This document shows, piece by piece, positions 53,805-63,205 of a stretch of DNA of 64,000 nucleotides. A program made the translations under genes and the position numbers. The stretch comes from Halobacillus litoralis. Lineage in GTDB: Bacteria > Bacillota > Bacilli > Bacillales > Halobacillaceae. Under the pieces are notes generated by a model. The model made no database searches and was not told where the DNA came from. It saw nothing but the letters and a program-made list of their open reading frames with translations. The DNA lies in assembly GCF_009856355.1 (NCBI RefSeq), contig NZ_WMEW01000002.1:407434-471433 (forward strand), read 5' to 3'. Every line of letters starts with the position of its first letter. Positions within the stretch are counted from its first letter, which is position 1.

Positions 53805-55686
53805 TCTTAATTTTATTTATCCAGTTCTCCGTAGTGTTTCGAGATAAGTTATACGTCCGTTTTGCACTTTGAACCTTAGGATTATTAGTAAATCGCTCAC
53901 CCAACCGATCTTTCATATATCCTCCTACAGTTCGCTGCTCTGTTCTATATTGATTAGGCATAGGAATATCATCTGTAATTTTTGGAGCTTTTACGTCTGG
54001 TGTTTCTAATTCGGCACTTGCAGCTATTTGGTTTGTCTCTTCCTTAGGTTCATTATCGTTTGCATCTAAACGTGCGCTTCCTGTTTCACTACTACCTATA
54101 TCTTTCTCTTGTTTTTTATCTTTCTTAGGTTGAGTATATATAGGTTGCTCATTGCTTTGGTTCGATGACTGTACGTCCAATCCTCCTGGGGAATCTTCTT
54201 TTGTAGTGTTCATAGAGGGCCCTTTCTGAGAAGAAGGATGGGACTGACCCTGAGTTTCATAGCTGGATGAACGATTTCCTGCCTCCGGACTTCTAACTTC
54301 TTTTCCTCCCAACGAACCTTTTTGCCCTTCCTGATTGAATGTCATTGGACTTGGCTCTTGTTTTTTTCTATTTCCTTGACTTCTATTTCCTTCAGTTGAT
54401 GATGAATCACTTTTTCCATTTGTCTTAGATTTCCTCTCATCTTTGCGTCCATAGATACCAGCGACCGCACCAGCTGTCCCGGCACCTGTATTCATCAAGG
54501 CTGATACACCACCACTTGTAATAGCTCCTGCAGCTTTCTTCACAGGAGGTCCGAGTGTTTTAGAAGCTAGGTAACCACCCATCGCCACATGCCAGGCATT
54601 TTTCAATCCAGCATCAATTCCAAAGAGTTTTTGCACGATATTAGGACCATCAATGACAGCCAAACTTCCTGCAGTTAAAGCAATCAGATACCCAAGTCCT
54701 TCAAGATTATTATTTATAAAAGTTGTGTAATACATATACACACGTAAGCTTAAGAAAATCATGATAAGCGAAGCAAAAATGCTTCCAATATTCTTAATGA
54801 TCGCTTTCAATCGCTGGCCCGTGGATATATCAGAATACGCCATAATTAGCGCCACGATATGATTAAAGCCAAGCTCAAAACAGAGCTTGGCTACTTTAAT
54901 CGATATTAATATCATGGTAAAAGCCATCACGGAAAGAGTTACGATGGCAGTAAACCAATCCACATGCCACCTGTAATAATTTTCTGGAAGAAAATCAAAC
55001 AGCCCGCTCTTGCCTAACTCAACAAGTCCTTCTTCACCATTTGATTCTAACCCTACCTTATTCATTACGATTTCTTTCCCTTTAGATGTGAGTTGGTCTT
55101 CATTTGCTTTTTCGAATTCCTTAGTCATCGTCTCATTTATAGAAATTTTATCAATGTTACTAGGAGCAACATGGTGCCGGTTTTCCACTTCTGGGTCTTC
55201 CCATCCATATTCATCATAGACAGAAATATCCGTAATATGGTCTTCCATTACTCGATCAGAGGTGGTAAAAGAATCTGTTTGTACTTTCGCTACGTCCATT
55301 GCATCTCCAGTAAAGTCATTCACTTTCCCCATTCCAAAAGACAACAGAGTAATCGTCATGATCGATATAAATAGGTTCATTGGAATGTCAGATCGATTCT
55401 TTTCTTTATTAAAGATTAATCGAAAGCCGATCATCCCCAATGAAATGGCCAGCATGATATAGAGAACAGGCTGGATGGTTTCGAGAAAGTTAGTCACGGG
55501 ATCGCTCGAAAAGAAATCCGTTAAGGTTAAGACCTGATCAACCATTCCTTCCAGACCATCAACAATCATTTTCAAGAATAATATCGTTCCCCACCCTACG
55601 ATCCTTAACCCAGATGTAAAGATATTATTCGTTGATAAGACTTCGGAAAACCTTAACAATATCTCTAACAGCTCTTCATCGGACAC
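53785..55686 (-). CDS. VirB6/TrbL-like polytopic conjugation protein
   Basis: 633 aa. N-terminal ~380 residues contain about seven hydrophobic helices (for example ILFLKMIVDGLEGMV, PVLYIMLAISLGMIGFRLIF, IVTLSVMAFTMILISI and IFASLIMIFLSL), then GGYLASKTLGPPVKKAAGAI. The remaining ~230 residues are Ser/Gln/Asn-rich and probably unfolded in the cytoplasm. Same layout as TrsL/VirB6-type channel proteins. 31 nt after the coupling-protein gene. Confidence 0.8.
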   Translation of the reverse strand: MSDEELLEILLRFSEVLSTNNIFTSGLRIVGWGTILFLKMIVDGLEGMVDQVLTLTDFFSSDPVTNFLETIQPVLYIMLAISLGMIGFRLIFNKEKNRSDIPMNLFISIMTITLLSFGMGKVNDFTGDAMDVAKVQTDSFTTSDRVMEDHITDISVYDEYGWEDPEVENRHHVAPSNIDKISINETMTKEFEKANEDQLTSKGKEIVMNKVGLESNGEEGLVELGKSGLFDFLPENYYRWHVDWFTAIVTLSVMAFTMILISIKVAKLCFELGFNHIVALIMAYSDISTGQRLKAIIKNIGSIFASLIMIFLSLRVYMYYTTFINNNLEGLGYLIALTAGSLAVIDGPNIVQKLFGIDAGLKNAWHVAMGGYLASKTLGPPVKKAAGAITSGGVSALMNTGAGTAGAVAGIYGRKDERKSKTNGKSDSSSTEGNRSQGNRKKQEPSPMTFNQEGQKGSLGGKEVRSPEAGNRSSSYETQGQSHPSSQKGPSMNTTKEDSPGGLDVQSSNQSNEQPIYTQPKKDKKQEKDIGSSETGSARLDANDNEPKEETNQIAASAELETPDVKAPKITDDIPMPNQYRTEQRTVGGYMKDRLGERFTNNPKVQSAKRTYNLSRNTTENWINKIKKRGPES

Positions 55687-55717
55687 TCCATCACCACCTT
55701 TATTATTTTTCCATTTT

Positions 55718-58207
55718 TCATCCCTGCTCTACTGGTGTTTCCTGTTCTTCAATTAACTTATCTATTTGTTTGCGAATGTGACTATACACTTGTCGGTTAA
55801 TTTCTTCATGATCACCTAAAAGCTTTAAGTTATAAAGAAAAGCTTCCATAGGTTCCTCATTCATTTCCTCCTCACTGTGTTCTAAATGAGGGGCAACTTG
55901 TTGATGGATTAGGGAGAATGTGCTTTTATCGAAGAACTCACCGACTTTTTCCTTCCTCCACCATTCCGTAGATTGTTCTGAATCACTGAATAGTCCATTT
56001 TGAGAATGATTTTCCATATCCTCTACCGCCTCATCTGTCTGTGCTTTATTAGAATAGCCAGTTTGAAAATCAATAACTAAGTCTGCTGGATGAACATGGC
56101 GGTGTGGGGTCGAAATCTCTTCTTCCGTAATGGATCTACCTGGACGGAATTCTGAACTAAGATACGTGTGAGCATATTTCATACTGTACTTTCCTGTATT
56201 ATAAATAGGAAAGGCACGAATTTTTCGTCCTCTCTTATCACGTCGTAATAATACTCGGCGTACTACCGTATCTCCTTCCTCTAATTCCTGCAGTTCATTG
56301 GCCGTTAGAAGGTCTCTTCCTTCCGTACTTTCCGTTTTCGACTTATCCAGGGAAAAAGTAGATCCAGACCGCGTTTGAGTATTTAACGTTTTCTTTCCTA
56401 ACTTAGAAGAAAAATAGGAAGCTGAATCATAGTCAGCACTCAATATATAAATTTCATTCCCGCAGTTACCTCGGATGGTCGCTTGTCCATCTTCTCCATA
56501 CAAGTCTTTTAATTGAGCATAGGATTGAACAACTAAGTGGAAACGAATGTTTCTTCCCAAACATACCGTTATTTTATTTTCCATATCTGCTATTGCAGGC
56601 ATATTTCCGAACTCATCTAACATAAAGACCACTTCTCGTAAGCATTTTTGTCCTTTGGCAATGGCTGCATTTTTTGATAACACATAATACAATTGGCTAA
56701 CGAAAATAGACGGTATAGCATGAGTGGACGTATCATAATCCGGTGTGACCATAAACACTGCAATAGGCTTAGTGGAGTAAGTAATTTCTTTCACTTCCAT
56801 AGTGTTGCTGGCGGACGTGTAAGAAAAATAAACCTTGCCCGTTTCTTCATTTACTTTGTCAACCCGAATCGTCGAGCTATCCTTTTGAACTTCCTTATCT
56901 TTTGAAGTACCAGGAGCCGAGTTTTGAGAAATAACTAATTGATCACCGACTTCTAATGAGGTTTTAAAGTTAATGGTCCATGTCCCACTCTCACCTGATT
57001 GATTGACTTCAGTGGATCCATCCGGGAATGAAATCATCACTTTGGAAAAAGGATCACCTCGCCCCTTAATACTTTGACCGAAGCCCACTCTTTTTAAATC
57101 TAAAGAGTTTTTTGCTGTCATCTTAGCTGTTTCACTCATTGTAAACTTCGTCAACCCATTCATCGCTGTCGTAAAAATGCTTGATCGAGTATTCCCTTTG
57201 GAAAAATTACTCGTTGCATATTGACCTTTCGCTACATGTGATTGAGGTAGTTCTTGGAAAAATTGATCCAATGCATTGTATTCTTGACCCTCTTCATCCA
57301 TTTCATTTCTGGTCCCTAACTCTGAGAGCATGTTGGCGACCGTGTACATCGTAATTTTTTCTTCCATCCCTTCGGTTATGCTTTTCTCTGTAACCGCAAG
57401 GATCATAGCATTTACAAGTGATTTAGCTGAATCATCCCACATAGGTTCTTTAGCATTCGGATTGTGGTAAAGCATATGAGTAATGGTTTCGCAAAGCGTT
57501 TGAGCTGTAGAATAATCCCCATCCTTATAAGATTGTTTAACCAACTCTAGCAAATTGAAGCTCATACTTTGCATTGGATTCATTAAGTTTAAAACTTCAA
57601 CCTCATACCCTCTTCTCTCGAGCGTCTCCCGGCTAGAAGCAAATAACTCCCCTTTTGGGTCATTGATGACTAAAGAGGGCTGATGTTCAGCACGAGAGTA
57701 CGCATCTATGGTTGGAATAACATAGGTTTGGCCCTTACCACTCCTTGTCGTACCAATAATCAAATTATTGACAGGTGACGGATCAATAAAAGCTTTGTCC
57801 CCTTTTCTGGACAACACAGGTCCTCCTTGACCTTTATATGGTTGTTTTCGATCAGGAATGGCCTTGTACTGTTGTTGGATTTCTTTCCTAGTTGCAAATC
57901 TCTGGGAACCTTTTTCGTCCGTGCCTACGGGTTTAAAGTTACTTCTAAGTTTGTAAATCATGTTGGCTATACCGACTAAGCCGATTAAGGCCGCTATTCC
58001 ATAGTAGAGAGGTTGTTCTTGCATATGAAAATCTGTCAAAAATGAAGCTTTAATTTCTATTGGTTTACTGAATTCTGGGAAAGTCTTTAAGGTTGACCAC
58101 ATGGCATATCCCAAATTCCATACGAAAGTACTAACCAGCATAATGGATATAAAAAAACAGATGCTTAGGATAATAAGCACCTGTTTTTTAGCAATGACTG
58201 ATTTCAA
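55718..58207 (-). CDS. VirD4-like type IV coupling protein with an inserted Ig-like domain
   Basis: ~829 aa. Two N-terminal membrane helices, Walker A IIGTTRSGKGQTYVIP, then SLVINDPKGELF, and VVFMLDEFGNMPAI (Walker B), QSYAQLKDLYG. An insert of roughly 100 residues (PDGSTEVNQSGESGTWTI, LEVGDQLVISQN) splits the ATPase and reads like a bacterial Ig repeat. It links the relaxosome to the channel. I prefer TTG 58207 with AAGAGGGTG upstream; an ATG at 58252 would overlap the previous gene by 32 nt and lacks a good site. Confidence 0.85.
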   Translation of the reverse strand: MKSVIAKKQVLIILSICFFISIMLVSTFVWNLGYAMWSTLKTFPEFSKPIEIKASFLTDFHMQEQPLYYGIAALIGLVGIANMIYKLRSNFKPVGTDEKGSQRFATRKEIQQQYKAIPDRKQPYKGQGGPVLSRKGDKAFIDPSPVNNLIIGTTRSGKGQTYVIPTIDAYSRAEHQPSLVINDPKGELFASSRETLERRGYEVEVLNLMNPMQSMSFNLLELVKQSYKDGDYSTAQTLCETITHMLYHNPNAKEPMWDDSAKSLVNAMILAVTEKSITEGMEEKITMYTVANMLSELGTRNEMDEEGQEYNALDQFFQELPQSHVAKGQYATSNFSKGNTRSSIFTTAMNGLTKFTMSETAKMTAKNSLDLKRVGFGQSIKGRGDPFSKVMISFPDGSTEVNQSGESGTWTINFKTSLEVGDQLVISQNSAPGTSKDKEVQKDSSTIRVDKVNEETGKVYFSYTSASNTMEVKEITYSTKPIAVFMVTPDYDTSTHAIPSIFVSQLYYVLSKNAAIAKGQKCLREVVFMLDEFGNMPAIADMENKITVCLGRNIRFHLVVQSYAQLKDLYGEDGQATIRGNCGNEIYILSADYDSASYFSSKLGKKTLNTQTRSGSTFSLDKSKTESTEGRDLLTANELQELEEGDTVVRRVLLRRDKRGRKIRAFPIYNTGKYSMKYAHTYLSSEFRPGRSITEEEISTPHRHVHPADLVIDFQTGYSNKAQTDEAVEDMENHSQNGLFSDSEQSTEWWRKEKVGEFFDKSTFSLIHQQVAPHLEHSEEEMNEEPMEAFLYNLKLLGDHEEINRQVYSHIRKQIDKLIEEQETPVEQG

Positions 58208-58220
58208 ATGAATCACCCTC

Positions 58221-59330
58221 TTATATATTGTTCTTTTGGCCCTCAAGCTCATCTTGTTGTTCCTTAAGCGAATCGATTTTAGATTGATTTTGATCTTCCG
58301 ACTTTTTCTCTGTTTCTATTTGGCTGTTTATCTTCGTCAACTGTTCCTCAATTTCTTGATACTCATTAATCTTTTTATTCAGTTCATCATTTTTCGCTTC
58401 ACTGGCCATCTTTTTTGCATCTTCCAATTGACCAAGCCTCAAATAAGCGATCCCCTTTTGTTTATACAGTTCAGGAGACATCGCCATATCTTGAATATCC
58501 ACCGCCTGTTTGTATTCCCCATTATGAAAAGCTATTTTAAATTCACCCAAAGGACTTGGATAAGCTTCTTGAAAGGAAATCAATTCTTCCAGACCATGAA
58601 CTTTCATGACTTGCTCAGCCAGTGAAGAAGAGTTTTTCTTGCCCACATATTGCAAAGCTTGATCATACTTTTTAAGTTCCACCAGAAAATGAAGCAATGT
58701 TTTGCGCTCCGATTCCGTTAAGGTTTCCATTCCTTGTAACTGATCAACAGCTTTTTTCTGCTGACCTGTCCAATAACCTTCATAAGCCGTTTTTACATTC
58801 TCCGTTTTTTCCAGCTCTTGTGTTGTGGCTCTTAGATCTTTGCCTTGATTGCTTAGAAGTATAAAAAGAGTGATGGATGTAACTATGGCTACCACTAATG
58901 TGGTACTGATCATACTCACAAAAAATTTGCCACGCTTACCAAGTTGCTTCCAACTCGATTTTTGTCCTTCCTTTTCTTTCAATACTCCTGTCATATCAAT
59001 TTGATAAGATGTTGGTGTATTAGAAGTTAATTGTTGAAGAAAGACATCCCTTTTTGTTTCTTCATTTTTATTTTCCATGGGTAACTCTAAAAGCTTTTGA
59101 CACACATGGTCATAAATATTTGATGTTCCTTCTGCTCCCATTTCATATGAGCCGTTGTACAGCTTGTCTCCTTCTTCATTAAATATCATGAAATCTAGCA
59201 GAATTGGCTTGGCATTTTTCTTCTTTAATTTAGCATCCAATTTTGCTGTTAGAACGACAATTTCCTGGAAGGAATAAGGGTGAAAGCTCGAAATTTCACC
59301 CTCCATTTTTGATGTGAATAATACCCTCAT
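58221..59330 (-). CDS. Single-pass membrane protein with TPR-like region, EssB-like layout
   Basis: 369 aa. Soluble N-terminus (~1-140), one membrane helix (~150-172, FFVSMISTTLVVAIVTSITLF), then helical repeats (LHFLVELKKYDQALQYVGK, YKQKGIAYLRLGQLEDAKKMA) and a terminal coiled coil. The layout resembles EssB/YukC, but no direct sequence match is evident. Strong AAAGGAGTG site. Lies between the pilin-like gene and VirD4. Confidence 0.7.
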   Translation of the reverse strand: MRVLFTSKMEGEISSFHPYSFQEIVVLTAKLDAKLKKKNAKPILLDFMIFNEEGDKLYNGSYEMGAEGTSNIYDHVCQKLLELPMENKNEETKRDVFLQQLTSNTPTSYQIDMTGVLKEKEGQKSSWKQLGKRGKFFVSMISTTLVVAIVTSITLFILLSNQGKDLRATTQELEKTENVKTAYEGYWTGQQKKAVDQLQGMETLTESERKTLLHFLVELKKYDQALQYVGKKNSSSLAEQVMKVHGLEELISFQEAYPSPLGEFKIAFHNGEYKQAVDIQDMAMSPELYKQKGIAYLRLGQLEDAKKMASEAKNDELNKKINEYQEIEEQLTKINSQIETEKKSEDQNQSKIDSLKEQQDELEGQKNNI

Positions 59331-59344
59331 GAACCTACACTCCT

Positions 59345-59608
59345 TTAAAAGATCACCTGACTGTCAATGTATTCAGCGATAGCTGTAGCTCCCATTAGAA
59401 CGACAAGTCCAACGGCACCACCAATGAACCACACGATAGAGCTTTGCCGACCTCTAACTCCACCCCATATAAGATGGTAGGCTCCTATACCAAAAGCAAT
59501 GGCAGCCGAGATAATACCCAAAAGCTGCATGGCGGTTAAAATTGATGCCCCAGTAGATTGTAAATTACTAATGGCAGCAAGCATGGAATGATCTGCAAAG
59601 TACTTCAT
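59345..59608 (-). CDS. Small two-helix membrane protein, possible VirB2/TrbC-like pilin
   Basis: 87 aa with two hydrophobic helices (MQLLGIISAAIAFGIGAYHLI and WFIGGAVGLVVLMGATAIAEYI) separated by a short polar loop (GGVRGRQSS). This matches VirB2/TrbC family topology, although no signal peptide cleavage site is obvious. GGGGAG before ATG. Confidence 0.65.
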   Translation of the reverse strand: MKYFADHSMLAAISNLQSTGASILTAMQLLGIISAAIAFGIGAYHLIWGGVRGRQSSIVWFIGGAVGLVVLMGATAIAEYIDSQVIF

Positions 59609-59623
59609 TAAAATCTCCCCTTA

Positions 59624-59818
59624 TTAAATATTTTTGTTGTTGTTTTCTTCATCCATCCCTTTGTAATGGAGCAATGACTTCATAACGACATCTTGGTTTT
59701 GTTGAATGTAGTCTTGGTGCTTTTCATGAAGCCACTCATTGTAAGAAATGTCTTGGATGGTTAGCAGCGTCTGAACTAAGTCTTTTGATTGCTTAAGTTC
59801 ACGAATAGTAACGCCCAT
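59624..59818 (-). CDS. Small soluble transfer-region protein (64 aa)
   Basis: Start at ATG 59818, 9 nt after GGGGGTGA; an upstream ATG at 59824 is too close. Predicted helical (GVTIRELKQSKDLVQTLLT, YNEWLHEKHQDYIQQNQ). Unknown family. Probably the first gene of the transfer transcript after the terminator at ~59856. Confidence 0.6.
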   Translation of the reverse strand: MGVTIRELKQSKDLVQTLLTIQDISYNEWLHEKHQDYIQQNQDVVMKSLLHYKGMDEENNNKNI

Positions 59819-59854
59819 TAACATTCACCCCCTTTCAAGGTTTTCGTTCATAAA

Positions 59855-59890
59855 AAAAGAAGCGACCTATTAAAAGATCACTTCTATCAC
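59855..59890 (-). terminator. Terminator after the lipoprotein gene
   Basis: Minus strand GAAGTGATC...GGTCGCTTC (with one mismatch pair) followed by a run of seven T. Positioned 3' of the lipoprotein stop. Confidence 0.75.
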
Positions 59891-59892
59891 GA

Positions 59893-60324
59893 TTAATTAT
59901 TTTTTATGAATTTTTCTAATGCATCTTCTTTCTCACCAGTTGAGGAATAATCAACATCCCTCAGAGAAACATACTTTTTCAAAATTCCATTTTCATAAAA
60001 ACCTAGAGTCTCGAATTGAATATCCTTGAGTCCTAAGTCTCTAGGTTTCAAATCCTTATCCAACATTTCATCTGACTTAGCATTAATTTCTTTTACACTA
60101 ATTTCATTAATTTCTTTCTCTACTAATGAAATATTATCTGTTCGCTCTGTTTTATCTTCTGTATTATTAAGTAATATAAAAGCTTCATCATTGCCTTCAA
60201 TATATTCGCTTAGTTCCTCTGGTGATAAAGACTCGACTTGACCTGTGGCTCCTTGTGACCCGCAACCAACCAGGATTAGCACCATAACAAATCCAGTCAA
60301 ACCACCGATCCAACACTTTGCCAT
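59893..60324 (-). CDS. Lipoprotein of the conjugative region
   Basis: 143 aa. Signal peptide with hydrophobic GGLTGFVMVLILVGC ending in a lipobox (LVGC, Cys ~21). The mature part is acidic with a small folded section (LKDIQFETLGFYENGILKKYVS). GGAGATTGATCTG before ATG 60324. In conjugative elements such lipoproteins often serve in surface or entry exclusion, which is a guess here. Confidence 0.75.
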   Translation of the reverse strand: MAKCWIGGLTGFVMVLILVGCGSQGATGQVESLSPEELSEYIEGNDEAFILLNNTEDKTERTDNISLVEKEINEISVKEINAKSDEMLDKDLKPRDLGLKDIQFETLGFYENGILKKYVSLRDVDYSSTGEKEDALEKFIKNN

Positions 60325-60734
60325 CAGATCAATCTCCTCTCAAGTGATTTGTATAACGATTCTAACACCTACTAAAATATAAATCCACATTATGGAAGAT
60401 AGATCTTTATTATTGATGATTGTTTATGGCGAGATACAATCAACCCTATGTAGAATGATTATTTTTCTACAATGCACATCGTTTCTAGCCTATACGAAGA
60501 ACTTTATGTATCTAGGATAAACTACATAAAGCTTCATCAGTTTATACCTCACTTTATATAAGTAATCCATAATAGATACAACGCTTACCCGGTCACAAGA
60601 TGCGTTTCACGTAACACGCACCAAACGGTCATCGACTGTTAGAAAAGTTCTATGACCTTTCAATTTCCTAACATAGATATATAGTTTTCAATGTTCAATG
60701 TGTGCTATTTAAGCACGTGTTAAAGTCGTTATAT
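60325..60734. other. 410-bp non-coding gap with two inverted repeats
   Basis: Holds CTTTATGTA (60502-60510)/TACATAAAG (60523-60531) and TGTAGAA (60449-60455)/TTCTACA (60465-60471). No gene seen. Lies between the lipoprotein and the genes next to the DnaD-like replication protein; may contain the lipoprotein promoter or a replication-related site. Confidence 0.5.
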
Positions 60735-60968
60735 TTACTTGACAGGTTTCAGCTCGCTCATAGGATTTTTGCGTTTAGCAATGGTTCTGAATTGATCATC
60801 TTTTACGGTTCGAATTCGATAATAGATACTGGCCAGCTTTTCAGTAGTACCATGACGCTCAACCGCCCAAATACCACGCACATCATATCTTTTTCCTTCA
60901 AAGGTTTTTACATTGTCAGCTTGTGAAGCAATGTCATAATAAGCAAAGTGCTTTTTATTTGATTTCAC
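60735..60968 (-). CDS. Small uncharacterised basic protein (77 aa)
   Basis: Begins MKSNKKHFAYYDIASQ; rich in Lys/Arg, with a likely beta region (YDVRGIWAVERHG, ASIYYRIRTVKDDQ). AAAAGGTGAAATC before ATG. 17 nt after the DnaD-like gene, so co-transcribed with it. Confidence 0.6.
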   Translation of the reverse strand: MKSNKKHFAYYDIASQADNVKTFEGKRYDVRGIWAVERHGTTEKLASIYYRIRTVKDDQFRTIAKRKNPMSELKPVK

Positions 60969-60985
60969 CTTTTCTTACCTCCCAA

Positions 60986-62008
60986 TTATGGTTCTCCCGC
61001 CACACTAAGATTCGATTGTTCTAATAAGACGTCAATAGCTGAGCGTTTCCCTTCCCGAATAGAAGCTATATCTTCTTCAGAAATGTTATATCGATCATCA
61101 ATAGAATCAAGAATGTTCTCTCTCGATCTTTTTAGCTTTATCGATAACTCAATGGTTCGAGCTGTATCTTCAATGCTAGGTTTTTTATTTATATGATGCT
61201 TTTCTTGTTCTTCACGATTTTTAAACCATTCCGGTAATACCTCCTGACTTTGTGATTGTTTGGAATACGGAGCTTTATTAGCCTGCTTGTTCTTATATTC
61301 AACTTCTTCGGCATTTGCCTGTTCTACTGTTCGTATCCCTTTATTTATCCAGGATTGAAGGATGCTCTTAACGTAGCCCCATGTCGGTTTATTTCGGTCC
61401 AAGGAACGCTTCATAGCCTCCACAATTAATGGATCCCCAAGGTCTTCAACCCATTTCACTATTTCTTCTGAGATTTGAGGACGTATAACCCCAAAGTTGT
61501 TTTGGTAAAATTGAATGCTGTTACAATCCAATCGTTCAGAAGTTGTTGTAGTAATGAATTCTTTTACATTCTTAACTTCTTTAAGTTCTCTGCCATTCTT
61601 GTATGTGTCTTTCTGCTGTCTCTCTGGTGACGAGGAGTTGTCGTCCTGCTGTTTTTCTGCTGTTGTTTTGTTGTCGTATTCTTCATCGTTAGATTGATAA
61701 ATCCCCCAGTTTTCAACGGTTATTACACTATATTTGTTGGTGGTATTTATACTAATGACACTGTCTTCCTGAAGTATTTTTATATAGTCACGAACGGTGG
61801 ATTCATTCATACTTAATTCAGAAGCAGCTTTTTTACGGCCAAATATAAATTGTCCAGGTTTAAGAGTAACCTTTTGCCTCCCTACTCTCGATTCTGTACT
61901 TTTATGGCTTGCCTTCGTCAGACAATAAATGAACACTTTTAACAACTTCTCATTTTCGAAAATTTCACTATGAAGAATTTTACGATGCAGCTTTAACCAC
62001 CCCTGCAC
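60986..62008 (-). CDS. DnaD-domain replication protein
   Basis: 340 aa. N-terminal winged-helix region (WLKLHRKILHSEIFENEKLL, FGRKKAASELSMNESTVRDY) as in phage/plasmid replisome organisers; C-terminal DnaD-like part, FYQNNFGVIRPQISEEIVKW and WGYVKSILQSWINKGI, followed by the usual YxxxI-type tail. Probably helps load the helicase at an element origin, allowing the excised circle to replicate. Overlaps no neighbour; 11 nt after the HTH gene. Confidence 0.8.
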   Translation of the reverse strand: MQGWLKLHRKILHSEIFENEKLLKVFIYCLTKASHKSTESRVGRQKVTLKPGQFIFGRKKAASELSMNESTVRDYIKILQEDSVISINTTNKYSVITVENWGIYQSNDEEYDNKTTAEKQQDDNSSSPERQQKDTYKNGRELKEVKNVKEFITTTTSERLDCNSIQFYQNNFGVIRPQISEEIVKWVEDLGDPLIVEAMKRSLDRNKPTWGYVKSILQSWINKGIRTVEQANAEEVEYKNKQANKAPYSKQSQSQEVLPEWFKNREEQEKHHINKKPSIEDTARTIELSIKLKRSRENILDSIDDRYNISEEDIASIREGKRSAIDVLLEQSNLSVAGEP

Positions 62009-62019
62009 AACCTCACCTC

Positions 62020-62538
62020 CTAATTTAATAATCTCTTAGAATATAGAGTTTGGTGATGATCCTTCCAAAGCTTTAGCCAATTGATTTCATATTTTTCACA
62101 AACAGTAGCTAAATACAGGGTAGAGAAATTAATAACACCAGTCATAATTTCAGCTGATTTCCGTATGTCATGAATCTTAATAGAGTGCTTATCGTGTAAT
62201 TTTGCAGTTAAATTTACATTAGCTAATACATTAATAGCCTTCTGTAGTTCTTCCTCTAATAGAAGTTGTAAGAGAAAATTATCCCCTTCTACTTCCGGTC
62301 CCTCTAAGCGAGAGATCCCCCACCCAACATATTCATTAACAGCTTCAAGTGCTAACCAAGGATTGTTATACTTCTCAAGAAAATACTTAGTGGTTACAGG
62401 AGGCAACTTCCTTTTTCCACATTCCTGTTTAGATATATACTCTCTTGATTGAAACATATCTATAGCTAATTGTTGCTGGGTTTTACTAGTTTTTATCCTG
62501 GCTTCTTTCATCACTCCAGCTGCTTTGCTTTTCTTCAT
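62020..62538 (-). CDS. HTH (XRE-like) regulator, 172 aa
   Basis: Residues ~10-60: EARIKTSKTQQQLAIDMFQSR and EYISKQECGKRKLP form an XRE-type helix-turn-helix. The remainder (DIRKSAEIMTGVINFSTLYLA) is helical and not recognised. Possibly controls the downstream DnaD-like gene. The ATG has AAAGGAGAGC upstream. Confidence 0.65.
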   Translation of the reverse strand: MKKSKAAGVMKEARIKTSKTQQQLAIDMFQSREYISKQECGKRKLPPVTTKYFLEKYNNPWLALEAVNEYVGWGISRLEGPEVEGDNFLLQLLLEEELQKAINVLANVNLTAKLHDKHSIKIHDIRKSAEIMTGVINFSTLYLATVCEKYEINWLKLWKDHHQTLYSKRLLN

Positions 62539-62611
62539 TAATAGCTCTCCTTTTTGTACCTAAAGAGGTACCATTATTAAGTTGCCCTGGTGGTAATCTA
62601 AAGTTGAGAAA

Positions 62612-62809
62612 TCACATAGCCTCTACCTCTTGCATAAGGTCTTCTTCTTGTTCTTTGATCCAAGCGTCTATAGTTTCTTTAGAAAAGAAAATCCTTCGCC
62701 TTAGTCTAAAGTGGGGTATCTCATTTGTTCTTACCATCGTGTAGATAGTGTCTTTACATACACCGAGATAATCTGCTACCTCGATGACGGTCATGGTTCG
62801 TCTGTTCAT
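62612..62809 (-). CDS. xis: Excisionase-like MerR-type HTH protein
   Basis: 65 aa. TVIEVADYLGVCKDTIYTMV, then EIPHFRLRRRIFFSKETIDAW, matches helix-turn-helix excisionase-family proteins that bind att arms and promote excision by the tyrosine integrase. Start 1 nt after the stop of the upstream Cro-like gene. The integrase should lie to the right of the window. Confidence 0.72.
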   Translation of the reverse strand: MNRRTMTVIEVADYLGVCKDTIYTMVRTNEIPHFRLRRRIFFSKETIDAWIKEQEEDLMQEVEAM

Positions 62810-63049
62810 TTAGATCCTCTCTTTCGAGTTATTTTTTGTATGAAAACCTTGTACTTTTAAGCCAAATAAATAGCTTACGTCTTTCTTAAAAAGGTCTGCT
62901 AATATCATTGCCACTCTCAAGGTTGGTAGGGAATGTCCATTTTCCCAATTTGCTACAGCTTGTTTTCCTTTATATCCTAAAATTTCAGCAAGTTGAGTCT
63001 GATTCAATTCAGCCTCTAATCGACTCGTTTTCAACCTTTCATTTCTCAT
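62810..63049 (-). CDS. XRE-family HTH protein (Cro-like)
   Basis: 79 aa. LEAELNQTQLAEILGYKGKQ and AVANWENGHSLPTLRVAMI give a classic XRE helix-turn-helix. Divergent from the repressor at 63206, with shared operators between. Likely first gene of the leftward early operon that includes the excisionase. Confidence 0.78.
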   Translation of the reverse strand: MRNERLKTSRLEAELNQTQLAEILGYKGKQAVANWENGHSLPTLRVAMILADLFKKDVSYLFGLKVQGFHTKNNSKERI

Positions 63050-63068
63050 TTATTCACCTCCATGTATG

Positions 63069-63179
63069 AATATCTTGTACTTATATTATATGTCCAAGAT
63101 AGTTGTATGTCAACGAAAAATACAACTATCTTGTACTTTTTACCTCGGAATTGTAATAAATGGTACAATTAACTTGTAC
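63069..63179. promoter_or_regulatory. Operators and divergent promoters of the element switch
   Basis: A perfect 14-bp inverted repeat CAAGATAGTTGTAT (63095-63108)/ATACAACTATCTTG (63120-63133), plus the motif CTTGTAC three times (63074, 63130 and 63173 on the plus strand). A TACAAT box near 63164-63169 suits a rightward promoter. The pattern fits an ImmR/CI-like repressor controlling both directions. Confidence 0.7.
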
Positions 63180-63205
63180 ATTAATAACGTAAAGGTGGCT
63201 ACAAT

